From Microbacterium sp. SD291 (GTDB taxonomy: Bacteria > Actinomycetota > Actinomycetes > Actinomycetales > Microbacteriaceae): a stretch of 64,000 nt of DNA. Below the pieces are notes generated by a model that was not told where the DNA came from, ran no database searches, and saw only the letters and a list, made by a program, of their open reading frames with translations. The DNA is taken from NCBI RefSeq assembly GCF_017355365.1, contig NZ_JADIJR010000018.1, positions 1 through 64,000 of the forward strand. The letters run 5' to 3'. This document shows positions 43,180-52,812 of this stretch, in pieces. Both the position numbers and the translations under genes were made by a program. Position 1 is the first letter of the stretch. Every line of letters begins with the position of its first letter.

Positions 43180-43865
43180 TCGGTCCGGATGATGTCGATC
43201 GCCGAGGTCTCGGCGGCGACCTTCCGCCGGTACAGCCGACGCTGCTCCGGCAGCGACACGTCGAAGCTGACCGCGAGCACGCGGATGATGGCGGTGAGGA
43301 TGATGCCGATGACCGCGGCGATCGTGATCGGCATGCCGAGGCTGTTCGCGACGACGATGAAGGCGCAGCCGGCGCCGGCAGCCACCGCATAGAGGGAGCC
43401 GACGTGCATGATGGCCGTCGGCAGGCCCATCAGCATGTCGCGGAGCACGCCTCCGCCCACTGCCGCGCACGCGCCGATGAAGACGGCCGGCACCGGCGGG
43501 ATGCCGAACGCGATCGCCTTGCTGGTGCCGAACGCGCCGAACATGCCGATCACGACGGCGTCGAGAACGACGATGACCTTGTTGAGCCGGTTGAACAGCC
43601 CGGCCAGCAGCATCCCGAACAGCGACGCACCCGCAGCCGTCACCAGGTACCAGTCGCTCTTCAGCGACGCGGGCGGAAGGCCGAGCAGGATGTCGCGGAT
43701 GAGGCCGCCGCCCATCCCGATCATGATGCCGATGATGGCGACGCCCAGCCAGTCGAGGCGCCGCTGCCCCTGGAATCCCGAGGCGAACATCGCACCCTGC
43801 ACTCCGCCGAGCCCGACGCCGAGAAGGTCCGCCCACAGCGGAATGGTGAAGAGCGGTTCGGTCAC
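43167..43865 (-). CDS. TRIC-family cation channel protein (UPF0126)
   Basis: 232 residues from the GTG at 43865. Two repeats of a three-helix unit, each with a glycine-rich turn: [17 protein letters not shown] and [16 protein letters not shown], the signature of the UPF0126/TRIC family, which forms trimeric potassium channels. Seven helices are visible. It diverges from recO, with both transcripts leaderless from a 35-bp shared region, and its stop lies within the terminator hairpin. Confidence 0.9.
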   Translation of the reverse strand: MTEPLFTIPLWADLLGVGLGGVQGAMFASGFQGQRRLDWLGVAIIGIMIGMGGGLIRDILLGLPPASLKSDWYLVTAAGASLFGMLLAGLFNRLNKVIVVLDAVVIGMFGAFGTSKAIAFGIPPVPAVFIGACAAVGGGVLRDMLMGLPTAIMHVGSLYAVAAGAGCAFIVVANSLGMPITIAAVIGIILTAIIRVLAVSFDVSLPEQRRLYRRKVAAETSAIDIIRTEPGR

Positions 43866-43871
43866 CCGTCC

Positions 43872-43877
43872 ATTGTC
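43872..43877 (-). promoter_or_regulatory. -10 element GACAAT, leaderless layout (TRIC-like gene)
   Basis: Minus-strand GACAAT, GGACGG, then the GTG at 43865. Confidence 0.5.
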
Positions 43878-43887
43878 CCGCACGGAG

Positions 43888-43893
43888 GATAAT
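43888..43893 (+). promoter_or_regulatory. -10 element GATAAT, leaderless layout (recO)
   Basis: GATAAT, CGAACG, then the ATG at 43900. Confidence 0.5.
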
Positions 43894-43899
43894 CGAACG

Positions 43900-44646
43900 A
43901 TGCCGACCTACCGAGACGAAGTGGTGATCCTGCGCACCCACAAGCTGGGTGAGGCGGATCGCATCGTCACGATGCTCTCGCGGAGGCACGGCAAGGTCAG
44001 AGCGGTCGCCAAGGGCGTGCGGCGCACCTCGTCGAAGTTCGGGGCGCGGCTCGAGCCGTTCATGGTGGCCGACGTGCAGCTGTATCAGGGGCGCTCGCTC
44101 GACATCGTCCAGCAGGCGGAGTCGCTCGGGTCCTACGGCTCGGACATCGCGGCGCACTACGACCGGTTCACGTCGGCCAATGCGATGGTCGAGACCGCCG
44201 ATCGGCTCAGCGACTCGGAGGCGACGCCGGAGCAGTACCTGCTGCTCGTCGGCGGACTGAGGGCGCTGTCCCGCGGCGAGCATTCCCCGCGCAGCATCCT
44301 CGACTCGTATCTCCTGCGGGTGATGGCGCTGTCCGGCTGGGCCCCGTCGCTCGGCGACTGCGCTCGATGCGCCGCGCCGGGTCCGCATGCGCACTTCGTC
44401 GGCCAGCTCGGAGGCGCGGTGTGCACGAACTGCGCGCCGGCCGGCAGCCCGCGGGTCGCCGAGAAGACGCTGTCGCTGCTGCGATCGCTGATGGCCGGCG
44501 AGTGGGACGCGATCGATGCGGCGCCGCACGCGGACAACGCGGCGGCATCCGGTCTCGTGGCCGCATACGCCCAGTGGCACCTGGAGCGCGGCATCCGCTC
44601 GCTCGCGCATCTCGTGGCCGACACCCCTCGAGAAGGAGCACGGTGA
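43900..44646 (+). CDS. recO: DNA repair protein RecO
   Basis: 248 residues. The OB-fold start [20 protein letters not shown] is followed by helical domains and a C4 zinc finger (CARCAAPG ... CTNCAP). RecO anneals single strands and, with RecR, loads RecA at gaps. The leaderless promoter fixes this start; a longer frame begins within the neighbouring gene. The stop overlaps the uppS GTG. Confidence 0.94.
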   Translation: MPTYRDEVVILRTHKLGEADRIVTMLSRRHGKVRAVAKGVRRTSSKFGARLEPFMVADVQLYQGRSLDIVQQAESLGSYGSDIAAHYDRFTSANAMVETADRLSDSEATPEQYLLLVGGLRALSRGEHSPRSILDSYLLRVMALSGWAPSLGDCARCAAPGPHAHFVGQLGGAVCTNCAPAGSPRVAEKTLSLLRSLMAGEWDAIDAAPHADNAAASGLVAAYAQWHLERGIRSLAHLVADTPREGAR

Positions 44647-45446
44647 GCCCCAAGCCCTATACCCACAAGGATGCCGTCGCGTACCGCCCGCTCGACTGGA
44701 CGGGCGTGCACCCCCCGGCGTTCCCCGCGGTGCCGGAACATGTCGCGATCGTGATGGACGGCAACGGTCGCTGGGCGAACAGACGGGGCCTGAACCGCAT
44801 CGAGGGTCACAAGGCGGGGGAGGAGGTGCTGCTCGACGTGGTTGCCGGCGCCATCCAGGCCGGCGTGAAGCACCTCTCCGTGTACGCGTTCTCGACCGAG
44901 AACTGGGCGCGCTCGCCCGAGGAGGTGCGCTTCCTGATGGGCTACAACCGCGACGTGCTGCATCGACGGCGTGATCAGCTCAACGAGTGGGGCGTGCGGG
45001 TGCGCTGGGCCGGCCGCAGGCCTCGGCTGTGGGGGAGCGTCATCAAGGAGCTCCAGTACGCCGAGCAGCTGACGCAGAACAACGACGTGCTCACCCTCAC
45101 CATGTGCGTGAACTACGGTGGCCGGGTCGAGCTCGTCGACGCGATGCGCTCGATCGCCGAGGACGTCGCCGCAGGACGCGTCAAGCCGAAGGCGATCACC
45201 GAGAAGATGATCCGCCGGAACCTGTATGTGCCGGACATGCCCGACGTCGACCTCTTCCTCCGGAGCTCGGGCGAGCAGCGCACCTCGAACTTCCTGCTCT
45301 GGCAGGCGGCGTACGCCGAGATGGTCTTCCTCGACACGCTCTGGCCCGACTTCTCCCGTGAGGAGCTGTGGCGGGCGATCGGCATCTACCTGTCGCGGGA
45401 TCGCCGTTTCGGCGGGGCGGTGGACACACCGGACGCCTCAGCCTGA
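44643..45446 (+). CDS. uppS: Isoprenyl (undecaprenyl) diphosphate synthase, cis-prenyltransferase
   Basis: 267 residues from the GTG at 44643. [15 protein letters not shown] holds the catalytic aspartate, [14 protein letters not shown] the second conserved region, and [20 protein letters not shown] plus the F-L-D-T-L-W-P-D-F end the third. It makes the polyprenyl carrier for peptidoglycan. Chain length cannot be read with certainty (actinobacteria use C50 and C55 forms). Its last 61 bases overlap the gene on the other strand. Confidence 0.94.
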   Translation: MSPKPYTHKDAVAYRPLDWTGVHPPAFPAVPEHVAIVMDGNGRWANRRGLNRIEGHKAGEEVLLDVVAGAIQAGVKHLSVYAFSTENWARSPEEVRFLMGYNRDVLHRRRDQLNEWGVRVRWAGRRPRLWGSVIKELQYAEQLTQNNDVLTLTMCVNYGGRVELVDAMRSIAEDVAAGRVKPKAITEKMIRRNLYVPDMPDVDLFLRSSGEQRTSNFLLWQAAYAEMVFLDTLWPDFSREELWRAIGIYLSRDRRFGGAVDTPDASA

Positions 45447-46000
45447 ACTCGGAGCCACTGCTCGGTCTCACGGGGGTGGTGCAGGCGCACGATGATCAGG
45501 TGCGGGAACTGCTCACGCTTCGCCGGCATCCGCTCCGCCCAGAAGGACCGGGTCTTCGACTGCCAGGCGAGGATGTTCTCGTCAGGGTCCCGTGTGGCCA
45601 GGAGTCTCCAGAGCGGCTTCTCGACGTTGCCGTTGTACATCTCGGTGCGCAGGATGCTGCGGCCGATCGTGCGGCGCACCAGTCGCGTGCGCACGACGGG
45701 CCAAGGGTAGTCGAGCCAGAGCGCCAGCTGCGCACGAGGGGTGAGGATCTCGTCCGTCCCCTTGCTCGTGTACTGCCACTCCGTGACCCAGCGCTCCTCG
45801 GCGGCGAACGCGCGGACGTCATCGAGGAAGGTCGGACGCGGCGTCCACTCCGGCCCGTGGAATAGGCCGTCGATCTCGACGTGCCGGATATCCCAGAGCT
45901 CCGCGAGACGCCGCGCCAGCGTGGTCTTGCCGGACCCCGTCACCCCGGCGATGAGGACTCTCTCCGGCCGGAACGGGAGTGGATCGTCGGCGGACAGCAT
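45386..46000 (-). CDS. P-loop NTPase, adenylate-kinase-like (FlaR/topology-modulation type)
   Basis: 204 residues. [18 protein letters not shown] is a Walker A motif, followed by [13 protein letters not shown] and the aromatic EWQYTSKG stretch; [20 protein letters not shown] matches the group named after topology-modulation protein FlaR. These are probably small-molecule or nucleotide kinases; no substrate is assigned. The 3' end lies inside uppS on the opposite strand. Confidence 0.82.
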   Translation of the reverse strand: MLSADDPLPFRPERVLIAGVTGSGKTTLARRLAELWDIRHVEIDGLFHGPEWTPRPTFLDDVRAFAAEERWVTEWQYTSKGTDEILTPRAQLALWLDYPWPVVRTRLVRRTIGRSILRTEMYNGNVEKPLWRLLATRDPDENILAWQSKTRSFWAERMPAKREQFPHLIIVRLHHPRETEQWLRVQAEASGVSTAPPKRRSRDR

Positions 46001-46006
46001 CCGAGA

Positions 46007-46012
46007 ATCCTA
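46007..46012 (-). promoter_or_regulatory. -10 element TAGGAT, leaderless layout (P-loop gene)
   Basis: Minus-strand TAGGAT, TCTCGG, then the ATG at 46000. Confidence 0.6.
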
Positions 46013-46064
46013 CCCGCGGAGGGGAGGCGGAATAGCACCGAGGTGCATGCGGTTGGATGAGAGT

Positions 46065-46751
46065 GTGACTGAACCCATCTCGATCGACATCTGGTCCGAC
46101 ATCGCCTGCCCGTGGTGCTACATCGGCAAGCGCAACCTCGAGAAGGGGCTCGATGCGGTGTCGGCGGACGACGACGCCCCTGAGGTGAGCATCACCTTCC
46201 ACTCGTTCGAGCTCTCACCCGACACCCCTGTCGACTTCGACGGTGACGAGGTCGACTTCCTCGCCGGTCACAAGGGCATGCCGCGTGCTCAGGTCGAGCA
46301 GATGCTCTCCCACGTCACCGGAGTGGCGTCGGATGCCGGACTCGAGTACCGCTTCGACCTGCTCCAGCACACCAACACCGTGAAGGCGCACGAGCTGCTG
46401 CACTTCGCGAAGGCGAAGGGTCAGCAGCACGCGATGGAGGAGCGGCTGATGTCCGCCTACTTCACCGAGGGCAGGCACGTCGGGCGCGTCGACGATCTCG
46501 TGGACCTCGCCGTCGAGGTGGGACTGGACGCCGCCGAGACGCGCGAGGCCCTCGAGGCCGAGCTCTATCTTCCCGCCGTCCGCCAGGACCAGGCACAGGC
46601 CCGCGCCTACGGCATCCAGGGCGTGCCCTTCTTCGTGATCGACGGCCAGTACGGCATCAGCGGCGCGCAGCCGCCCGCGGCATTCGAGAACGTGCTGCGC
46701 GACCTCTGGGCGAAGCGCGGAGAGAGCGAGCCGGAGGCCGCGGCGGTCTAG
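46065..46751 (+). CDS. DsbA-family thiol oxidoreductase (FrnE-like)
   Basis: 228 residues from the GTG at 46065; TTGGAT six bases before supports it, though an in-frame ATG at 46047 is possible. SDIACPWCYIGKRNLE carries the CPWC active site (Cys15, Cys18), and GVPFFVIDGQYGISGAQ the cis-proline loop of DsbA-like proteins. No signal peptide, so it works in the cytoplasm; FrnE relatives act in oxidative-stress defence or polyketide isomerisation. Its stop TAG and that of the convergent peroxidase share the palindrome CTAG. The pairing of two thiol enzymes end to end is notable. Confidence 0.92.
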   Translation: MTEPISIDIWSDIACPWCYIGKRNLEKGLDAVSADDDAPEVSITFHSFELSPDTPVDFDGDEVDFLAGHKGMPRAQVEQMLSHVTGVASDAGLEYRFDLLQHTNTVKAHELLHFAKAKGQQHAMEERLMSAYFTEGRHVGRVDDLVDLAVEVGLDAAETREALEAELYLPAVRQDQAQARAYGIQGVPFFVIDGQYGISGAQPPAAFENVLRDLWAKRGESEPEAAAV

Positions 46752-47242
46752 CGGGGCAGCGCCGCCTCGATGGCCTCGACGATCGCGGGGTTGTCGGGCG
46801 TGACGTTCGGCCGGAAGCGGAGCACGTCGCCGTCCGGGAGCACCAGGAACTTCTCGAAATTCCATGCCACGCGGCCGGCCTTGCCGTCGGCATCCGGAGC
46901 CTCCTTCAGCGCCTTGTAGAGGTCGGCGGCGTTCTTGCCGTTCACCTTCACCTTGTCGCTGATCGGGAAGCTGATGCCGTAGGTCGTCGAGCAGAATTCG
47001 AGGATCTGATCCACCGAGCCCGGCTCCTGGCCGAAGAACTGGTTGCAGGGGAAGCCGACCACGCTGAACCCGCGGTCCGCGTACAGACGCTGCAGCTCCT
47101 CGAGCTGCTCGTACTGCGGGGTGAGACCGCACTTGGACGCGACGTTCACGACGAGCACGACTTCGGCCCCGAGATCGTCCAGGGTCTTCTCCTGGCCTGC
47201 GGCGTCGGTGAAGGGGATGGAACGGACTGCGGAATCGGTCAT
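46748..47242 (-). CDS. Glutathione peroxidase family protein (thiol peroxidase)
   Basis: 164 residues. VNVASKCGLT has the peroxidatic cysteine (Cys38, not selenocysteine), FPCNQFFGQEPG the second cysteine and glutamine, and VAWNFEKFLV the catalytic W-N-F. Actinobacteria usually reduce such enzymes with thioredoxin or mycothiol systems rather than glutathione. Transcript probably leaderless (TAGGCT seven bases before the ATG). Confidence 0.95.
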   Translation of the reverse strand: MTDSAVRSIPFTDAAGQEKTLDDLGAEVVLVVNVASKCGLTPQYEQLEELQRLYADRGFSVVGFPCNQFFGQEPGSVDQILEFCSTTYGISFPISDKVKVNGKNAADLYKALKEAPDADGKAGRVAWNFEKFLVLPDGDVLRFRPNVTPDNPAIVEAIEAALPR

Positions 47243-47249
47243 ATCCACA

Positions 47250-47255
47250 AGCCTA
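47250..47255 (-). promoter_or_regulatory. -10 element TAGGCT, near-leaderless layout (peroxidase)
   Basis: Minus-strand TAGGCT, seven bases, then the ATG at 47242. Confidence 0.55.
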
Positions 47256-47302
47256 GGTCGGTGGGCCGGTGCAGGGCCCGGGTCTGGGAGAATGGATGAG
47301 TC

Positions 47303-48478
47303 ATGACTCTCGCCACCACCTCCGCCCGCACCCTCAGCATCGGACCGATCGACCTCGACGTTCCGGTCGTCCTCGCACCCATGGCGGGGATCACCAACAC
47401 CGCGTTCCGCCGGCTCTGCCGCGAGTACGGTGCCGGGCTCTACGTCAGCGAGATGATCACCTCTCGCGCCCTGGTCGAGCGCAACGAGACCACGATGCGC
47501 CTGATCCGGCATCACGAGTCTGAGACGCCCCGCTCGATCCAGCTGTACGGCGTCGACCCGCACACCATCTCCGAGGCCGTGCGCATCATCGTCGCCGAGG
47601 ACCACGCCGACCACATCGACCTGAACTTCGGGTGCCCGGTGCCCAAGGTCACCCGCAAGGGCGGGGGAGCGGCGCTCCCCTGGAAGAGCTCGCTGTTCGC
47701 CGAGATCGTAACCCGTGCGGTGAAGGCCGCCGGAGATGTGCCGCTCACGGTGAAGATGCGCAAGGGCATCGACCCCGATCACCTCACCTTCCTCGACGCC
47801 GGGCGCGCCGCGGAGGACGCCGGCGCCGCCGCCGTCGCGCTGCACGCGCGCACCGCGAGCGAGTTCTACTCCGGCAACGCCGACTGGAACGCGATCGGCG
47901 AGCTCAAGCAGGCGGTCACCAGCATCCCGGTCCTGGGCAACGGCGACATCTGGTCTGCGGATGACGCGGTGCGCATGATGGCGCAGACGGACTGCGACGG
48001 CGTGGTCGTCGGCCGGGGCTGCCTCGGCCGGCCGTGGCTGTTCGGCGAGCTCGCCGCGGCCTTCGGCGCGGACCCTTCGACCAGCTCAGGGACCCAGCGA
48101 GTGGTGGACGCGACGCTCGGCTTCGTCGCCAACGCGTTCCGCCGGCACGCCGAGCTGCTGACGGAGTTCTTCGAGGACGAGGATCGCGGATGCCGCGACG
48201 TCCGCAAGCACGTCGCCTGGTACTTCAAGGGCTACCCGGTCGGCGGAGACATCCGCACGGGCCTCGCCACGGCATCCAGCCTGGCCGAGATCGATGACCT
48301 GCTCGGCCAGCTCGACCACTCGGCTCCCTACCCCGGTGCGGATGCCGAGGGCCAGCGCGGCCGCGCCGGCCGGCCCAAGCGCCCCGCACTGCCGGACAAG
48401 TGGCTGGAGTCGCGGGAGCTCGCGGCATCAGCGTCGGAGATGATGCGAGGAGCGGAGATCGAGAACAGTGGCGGTTGA
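47303..48478 (+). CDS. dusB: tRNA-dihydrouridine synthase (DusB type)
   Basis: 391 residues. APMAGITNTAFRRLC binds FMN, LNFGCPVPKVTRKGGG contains the catalytic cysteine, and LHARTASEFYSG and VVVGRGCLGRPWLF complete the barrel. It reduces uridines in tRNA D-loops. Residues about 257-266 (DPSTSSGTQR) are an insert encoded by the dispersed repeat, between the barrel and the C-terminal helical domain. Its stop overlaps the dgt gene by 11 bases. Confidence 0.94.
   Translation: MTLATTSARTLSIGPIDLDVPVVLAPMAGITNTAFRRLCREYGAGLYVSEMITSRALVERNETTMRLIRHHESETPRSIQLYGVDPHTISEAVRIIVAEDHADHIDLNFGCPVPKVTRKGGGAALPWKSSLFAEIVTRAVKAAGDVPLTVKMRKGIDPDHLTFLDAGRAAEDAGAAAVALHARTASEFYSGNADWNAIGELKQAVTSIPVLGNGDIWSADDAVRMMAQTDCDGVVVGRGCLGRPWLFGELAAAFGADPSTSSGTQRVVDATLGFVANAFRRHAELLTEFFEDEDRGCRDVRKHVAWYFKGYPVGGDIRTGLATASSLAEIDDLLGQLDHSAPYPGADAEGQRGRAGRPKRPALPDKWLESRELAASASEMMRGAEIENSGG
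48073..48099 (+). repeat. Dispersed CCTTCG..GCTCAGGG repeat, copy 2, inside dusB
   Basis: CCCTTCGACCAGCTCAGGG followed by ACCCAGCG; differs from copy 1 at one base. It reads DPSTSSGTQR in frame. Confidence 0.8.
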
Positions 48479-49889
48479 CCCTTCGGCCGGCTCAGGGCAG
48501 GCCAGACCGGACGGCTACGACCCGCGCGACGCCGAGCGCTTCTTCTCCGAGACCCATCGCTCCGAGCGTGACGATTTCGCGCGAGACAGGGCGCGCGTGC
48601 TGCATTCCGCGGCTCTGCGCCGGCTGGCAGCGAAGACGCAGGTGCTGAGTCCGGCGAGCACGGCGGACTTCGCGCGCAATCGCCTGACGCATTCGCTCGA
48701 GGTGGCGCAAGTGGGCCGCGAGCTCGCCACTGCCCTCGGCGTCTCGGCCGATGTCGTCGACACGGCGTGCCTCAGCCACGACCTCGGGCATCCGCCGTTC
48801 GGGCACAACGGCGAGCGGGCGCTGAACGAGTGGGCCGCGCACATCGGCGGCTTCGAAGGCAACGCGCAGTCGCTGCGCATCCTGACCCGGCTCGAGGCGA
48901 AGGTGCTGGATGACGGCGACCACTCGGTCGGACTCAACCTGACCAGGGCGAGCCTCGACGCGACCTGCAAGTACCCGTGGACGGTCGACAGTCCCGTACC
49001 CGACCCGGGCGGGCGCCTGAAGTTCGGGGTCTACCCGGAGGACGAGGCCGTGTTCCGCTGGATGCGGGAGGGCGCCCCCGGGCGGCTTCGCTGCATCGAG
49101 GCGGAGATCATGGACCTCTCCGACGACATCGGGTACTCCGTGCACGACTTCGAGGATGCGATCGTCAATGGCTACCTCGACGTCGCACAGCTGTCCGACC
49201 CCCTCGAGCACGAGGCGCTGATCGATCGCATCCAGCAGTGGGTCGGCTACGACTTCACTCGCGACGAGCTCGCGGACGGTCTCTACCGGCTCGCAAGCCT
49301 GCCCATGTGGCTGCGCTCGTTCGACCGTTCCCGCCAGGATCTCGCCAGGCTGAAGAACCTCACCAGCGACTTCATCGGCCGCTTCGCCCGCGCATCCGTC
49401 GCGGCGACCCGCGATGCCTACGCGGGCCCAGCACTGGTCCGGTACAACGCGCACGTGGTCGTGCCCCGCGTGGTCGAGGCCGAGATCGCCGTGCTCAAGG
49501 GCATCATGGGTCAGGCGATCGTCACGATCGATGCGCGCAAGGGCGTCTACAAGGAGCAGCGGCGCGTGCTCACGCGCCTCGCCGATGCCCTCTGGTCGAC
49601 CGACGCGCTGTGGTCGGCCGGAGCGGATGTGCTGGAGCCGGCGTTCGCGGCCGACTTCGTCGCCTCCACGACGGATGCCGAGCGCGCCCGGGTCGTGGTA
49701 GATCAGATCGCTAGCCTGACGGATCAGAGCGCGATCGACTGGCACAACCGCCTGGTCGGCGAGATCGACCCGGCCGAGGTCGGGATCTGGACGCCGCGGC
49801 ACGCACACCCCGGTTCGCGCTCGCGTGGCGAGCGGCGGCCGGTGCCGGTGAACGCCGGCGCTCGTCCGGCAGCCGACGGGGCCGTCTGA
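48468..49889 (+). CDS. dgt: Deoxyguanosinetriphosphate triphosphohydrolase-like protein
   Basis: 473 residues from the GTG at 48468. HD-domain residues are in [16 protein letters not shown] (first His) and [16 protein letters not shown] (HD pair), with [15 protein letters not shown] later supplying the last metal ligand. It cuts dNTPs to nucleoside and triphosphate, affecting nucleotide pools and fidelity. The N-terminal [13 protein letters not shown] stretch is encoded by the third repeat copy. It is coupled to dnaG (TGATG), the usual actinobacterial order. Confidence 0.93.
   Translation: MAVDPSAGSGQARPDGYDPRDAERFFSETHRSERDDFARDRARVLHSAALRRLAAKTQVLSPASTADFARNRLTHSLEVAQVGRELATALGVSADVVDTACLSHDLGHPPFGHNGERALNEWAAHIGGFEGNAQSLRILTRLEAKVLDDGDHSVGLNLTRASLDATCKYPWTVDSPVPDPGGRLKFGVYPEDEAVFRWMREGAPGRLRCIEAEIMDLSDDIGYSVHDFEDAIVNGYLDVAQLSDPLEHEALIDRIQQWVGYDFTRDELADGLYRLASLPMWLRSFDRSRQDLARLKNLTSDFIGRFARASVAATRDAYAGPALVRYNAHVVVPRVVEAEIAVLKGIMGQAIVTIDARKGVYKEQRRVLTRLADALWSTDALWSAGADVLEPAFAADFVASTTDAERARVVVDQIASLTDQSAIDWHNRLVGEIDPAEVGIWTPRHAHPGSRSRGERRPVPVNAGARPAADGAV
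48478..48499 (+). repeat. Dispersed CCTTCG..GCTCAGGG repeat, copy 3, at the start of dgt
   Basis: CCCTTCGGCCGGCTCAGGG, one base from copy 1 in the core, without the ACCCAGCG tail. It lies across the dusB stop and codons 4-11 of dgt. Confidence 0.7.
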
Positions 49890-51760
49890 TGCCGCGCATC
49901 CGCCAGGCCGACGTCGACGAGGTCAAGGCGCGCACGAACATCGCCGACATCGTCGGGGAGCGGGTGGCGCTGAAATCAGCAGGAGTCGGGTCGCTCAAGG
50001 GCCTGTGCCCGTTCCACGACGAGAAGAGCCCGAGCTTCCACGTCCGGCCCCAGGTCGGGTATTACCACTGCTTCGGCTGCGGCGAGTCCGGCGACGTGTA
50101 CTCGTTCCTCAGGGAGATGGATCACGTCAGCTTCACGGAGGCCGTCGAACGCCTCGCCGGCCGTATCGGCTACTCGCTGCACTACGAGGACGGCGGAGCG
50201 GCCCCCGAGACGAGCGGACGCAGCCGCTTGTACGCCGCCAACACCGCGGCAGCCGAGTTCTTCCGCGCGCAGCTGCTCTCGCCGGATGCCGAGGCCGGCC
50301 GCCGGTTCCTCGGCGAACGGGGCTTCGACGCGGGGGCGGCAGCGCATTTCGGGGTCGGGTTCGCCCCTCGGGGCTGGGACGGGATGCTGAAGGCGCTCAC
50401 CGCGCAGGGCTTCACGCGCGAGGAACTCAGCACCGCCGGCCTCGTCTCCACCGGGCAGCGCGGTGTGTACGACCGCTTCCGCGGCCGGCTCGTCTGGCCG
50501 ATCCGCGACGTCTCGGGGCAGACCATCGGATTCGGCGCCCGCAGGCTCTTCGACGACGACAACGGGCCGAAGTACCTGAACACCCCGGAGACGCCGATCT
50601 ACAAGAAGGCGCAGGTGCTGTACGGCCTCGACCTCGCCAAGCGCGACATCTCGCGCGGCGATCCGCGGCGGGTCGTCGTGGTCGAGGGGTACACCGACGT
50701 CATGGCCTGTCACCTCGCCGGTCTCACCACCGCGATCGCCACCTGCGGCACGGCGTTCGGCACCGACCACATCAAGGTGCTCCGCCGGGTGATGGGCGAC
50801 GACAACGCCTCCGGCGAAGTCGTGTTCACCTTCGACGGCGACGAGGCGGGACAGAAGGCCGCGCTGCGGGCGTTCACCGAGGACGACCGGTTCAACGCGC
50901 AGACCTTCGTGGCGGTGGCGCCCGACGGGCTCGACCCCTGTGACCTCCGCCTCCAGCGCGGCGACGCGGCGGTGCGAGGACTCATGGAGGCCAAGGTGCC
51001 GATGTTCGAGTTCGCGATCGATCGCAAGCTCGGCGGTTTCGACCTCTCCACAGTGGAGGGCCGGGTCGGCGCGCTGCGCGCCGCCGCGCCGATCGTCGCG
51101 GAGATCAGGGACCGGCTGCTGCGCCCCGGCTACGAGCGGGTGCTGGCTCGCCGCCTCGGGATGGACCCGATGGAGGTGCACGGCGAAGTCGAGCGAGCCG
51201 CCCGCGGCGGTGGCCAGCCTGCAGTCCGGCAGGAGCCCACGCGACAGGACGCGAGCTCGATGGGCAGTGACGGCGGTGCTCCCGGCCTCGCGCCGGTGAC
51301 GCTCGCCAGCCTGCCGCGCACGGCGGACGTGGCACTGGAGCGAGATGCCGTGATGGGTGCGCTGCAGTACGGGCATCAGGTGGATCAGGCCCTGCTCGGA
51401 CGTGCCTTCGAGGCGCCGTTCCGCACGCCCAGCCTGGAGGCGATCCGCCAGGCGATCATCGCGGCCAGCGACCGCGCGCGACCCGGCTGGGTGACGGATG
51501 CCGTGAACTCGGTGCGCGAGCCGTACCGGTCGCTCGCGGGCGAGCTGCTGATGACGCCGTTCCCCGCACGCGACGAGGAAGGTGCAGTCGCCTCGGCCAA
51601 TGGCCTCTCACGCCGTCTGATCCTGCGGGCGCTCGAAGACGAGAAGCAGGAGCTGCTGGGAGCGCTGCAGCGTGTGCCGGCCGATTCGGACGGTGGGCGG
51701 GCGCTCGGCATCCGCCTGAGGGATATCAGCGTCGAGCGGCAGCGGTTCGCCGAGTCGTAA
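49889..51760 (+). CDS. dnaG: DNA primase
   Basis: 623 residues. The CHC2 zinc-binding domain reads [13 protein letters not shown] ... [11 protein letters not shown]; the RNA-polymerase domain follows, and the TOPRIM fold has [11 protein letters not shown] (catalytic Glu) and [12 protein letters not shown] (Asp pair). The C-terminal helicase-binding domain (from about 470) is present after a Gln/Gly-rich linker. It lays the RNA primers for replication. Confidence 0.97.
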   Translation: MPRIRQADVDEVKARTNIADIVGERVALKSAGVGSLKGLCPFHDEKSPSFHVRPQVGYYHCFGCGESGDVYSFLREMDHVSFTEAVERLAGRIGYSLHYEDGGAAPETSGRSRLYAANTAAAEFFRAQLLSPDAEAGRRFLGERGFDAGAAAHFGVGFAPRGWDGMLKALTAQGFTREELSTAGLVSTGQRGVYDRFRGRLVWPIRDVSGQTIGFGARRLFDDDNGPKYLNTPETPIYKKAQVLYGLDLAKRDISRGDPRRVVVVEGYTDVMACHLAGLTTAIATCGTAFGTDHIKVLRRVMGDDNASGEVVFTFDGDEAGQKAALRAFTEDDRFNAQTFVAVAPDGLDPCDLRLQRGDAAVRGLMEAKVPMFEFAIDRKLGGFDLSTVEGRVGALRAAAPIVAEIRDRLLRPGYERVLARRLGMDPMEVHGEVERAARGGGQPAVRQEPTRQDASSMGSDGGAPGLAPVTLASLPRTADVALERDAVMGALQYGHQVDQALLGRAFEAPFRTPSLEAIRQAIIAASDRARPGWVTDAVNSVREPYRSLAGELLMTPFPARDEEGAVASANGLSRRLILRALEDEKQELLGALQRVPADSDGGRALGIRLRDISVERQRFAES

Positions 51761-51784
51761 CCACCGCGAGCGGCGCTTGCGGGG

Positions 51785-51790
51785 GAGGAT
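51785..51790 (+). promoter_or_regulatory. Possible -10 element GAGGAT, leaderless layout (ABC ATPase)
   Basis: GAGGAT, GGGACC, then the ATG at 51797; weaker than others because the first T is a G. Confidence 0.35.
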
Positions 51791-51796
51791 GGGACC

Positions 51797-52570
51797 ATGT
51801 CCCGCCGGCTCGAATCCACCAACGTGATCGACTGCTCAGATCTGGTGATCGACCGCCTCGGTCACGGCGCTCCGACGAAGGCCGTCGACGGCGTGACGTT
51901 CTCGCTCGCCCCTGGTGACCTGATCTGCGTGGCGGGTCCGACCGGGTCGGGGAAGTCCACGCTCGTCGCGGCTCTCGCCGGCGCCGTCGACTCGTCCGTG
52001 AAGATCGTCGGCGGCAGCGCGCAGGTGTGCGGCGTCGACGTGCGGCGTCCCGGCCGCAAGCAGCGCGTGCTCACCTACCGCACGGGTTTCGTCCCCCAGG
52101 GCGCCGGCGCTGACCTGCCGCCTCGCCTCACCGTCAGCGAGATCATCGCGGAGCCGATCCTGACGAGGGAGAGGCGCGTCAACTCCAAGGCGCTGTCGAT
52201 CCGCGTCGCGACGCTGCTGGACGAGCTCCACCTGCCACTCGGCACCGCCGTGAGGTTCCCCTACGAGCTGAGCGCAGGCATGCGGCAGCGGGTCGCGATC
52301 GCACGGGCGTTCGTCCTGGAGCCGCGCGTGCTGATCGCCGACGAGATCCTCGCGAACCTCGACCTCGAGGTGCGGCCGGTCGTGTTCGATGCGATCACCC
52401 GCCGCCGCAGCGAGCAGGGGATGGGAGCGCTGCTCGTGACCAACGACGCGGCGTTCATCCGGGAGCTGAACGCCGAGACGCTGATGCTTCGCGGCGGGCA
52501 TGTGGTCGCCAGAGGCGTCGGCAAGGACCTGCTGTGGGCACCGAACGCCGAGGCCGATTCGCAGCCGTGA
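51797..52570 (+). CDS. Stand-alone ABC ATPase with an altered H-loop
   Basis: 257 residues. Walker A GPTGSGKST (47-55), Q-loop glutamine 101 (FVPQGAGADLPP), signature LSAGMRQRV (158-166) and Walker B VLIADE (Glu183) are present, closest in style to peptide-transporter ATPases. Two departures: the stretch after Walker B is EILANLD instead of EPTSALD, and the switch reads LLVTND with asparagine (216) where nearly all ABC ATPases have histidine. No permease gene adjoins. It may be a slow or non-transport ATPase, or use permeases encoded elsewhere. Confidence 0.82.
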   Translation: MSRRLESTNVIDCSDLVIDRLGHGAPTKAVDGVTFSLAPGDLICVAGPTGSGKSTLVAALAGAVDSSVKIVGGSAQVCGVDVRRPGRKQRVLTYRTGFVPQGAGADLPPRLTVSEIIAEPILTRERRVNSKALSIRVATLLDELHLPLGTAVRFPYELSAGMRQRVAIARAFVLEPRVLIADEILANLDLEVRPVVFDAITRRRSEQGMGALLVTNDAAFIRELNAETLMLRGGHVVARGVGKDLLWAPNAEADSQP

Positions 52571-52667
52571 GACTCGTCGGCATCGACACGCCCGACGGGC
52601 GCCCCGTGTCACGAGCATCCTTCGGAGTTTGCTAGGATTGACGAGTTGCCCGCGCAGCGGAGCACAT

Positions 52668-52743
52668 TCCTCGGTAGCTCAATTGGCAGAGCAGCCGGCT
52701 GTTAACCGGCAGGTTCTTGGTTCGAGTCCAAGCCGGGGAGCCA
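52668..52743 (+). tRNA. tRNA-Asn (anticodon GTT)
   Basis: 76 nt including an encoded CCA (52741-52743). Acceptor TCCTCGG pairs with CCGGGGA, anticodon stem GCCGG/CCGGC closes on CTGTTAA with GTT at 52701-52703, and the T arm has GGTTCGAGTCC. Discriminator base is G, as expected for asparagine. Confidence 0.97.
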
Positions 52744-52745
52744 AT

Positions 52746-52785
52746 ACCCCCGGCCTTCGCATGAAGGCCGGGGGTTCTCCCTTTT
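52746..52785 (+). terminator. Terminator of tRNA-Asn
   Basis: A perfect 13-bp stem (ACCCCCGGCCTTC with GAAGGCCGGGGGT) on a GCAT loop, followed by TCTCCCTTTT. Confidence 0.92.
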
Positions 52786-52812
52786 CATCACAGTCGACGA
52801 AGGCCTGGGCGG

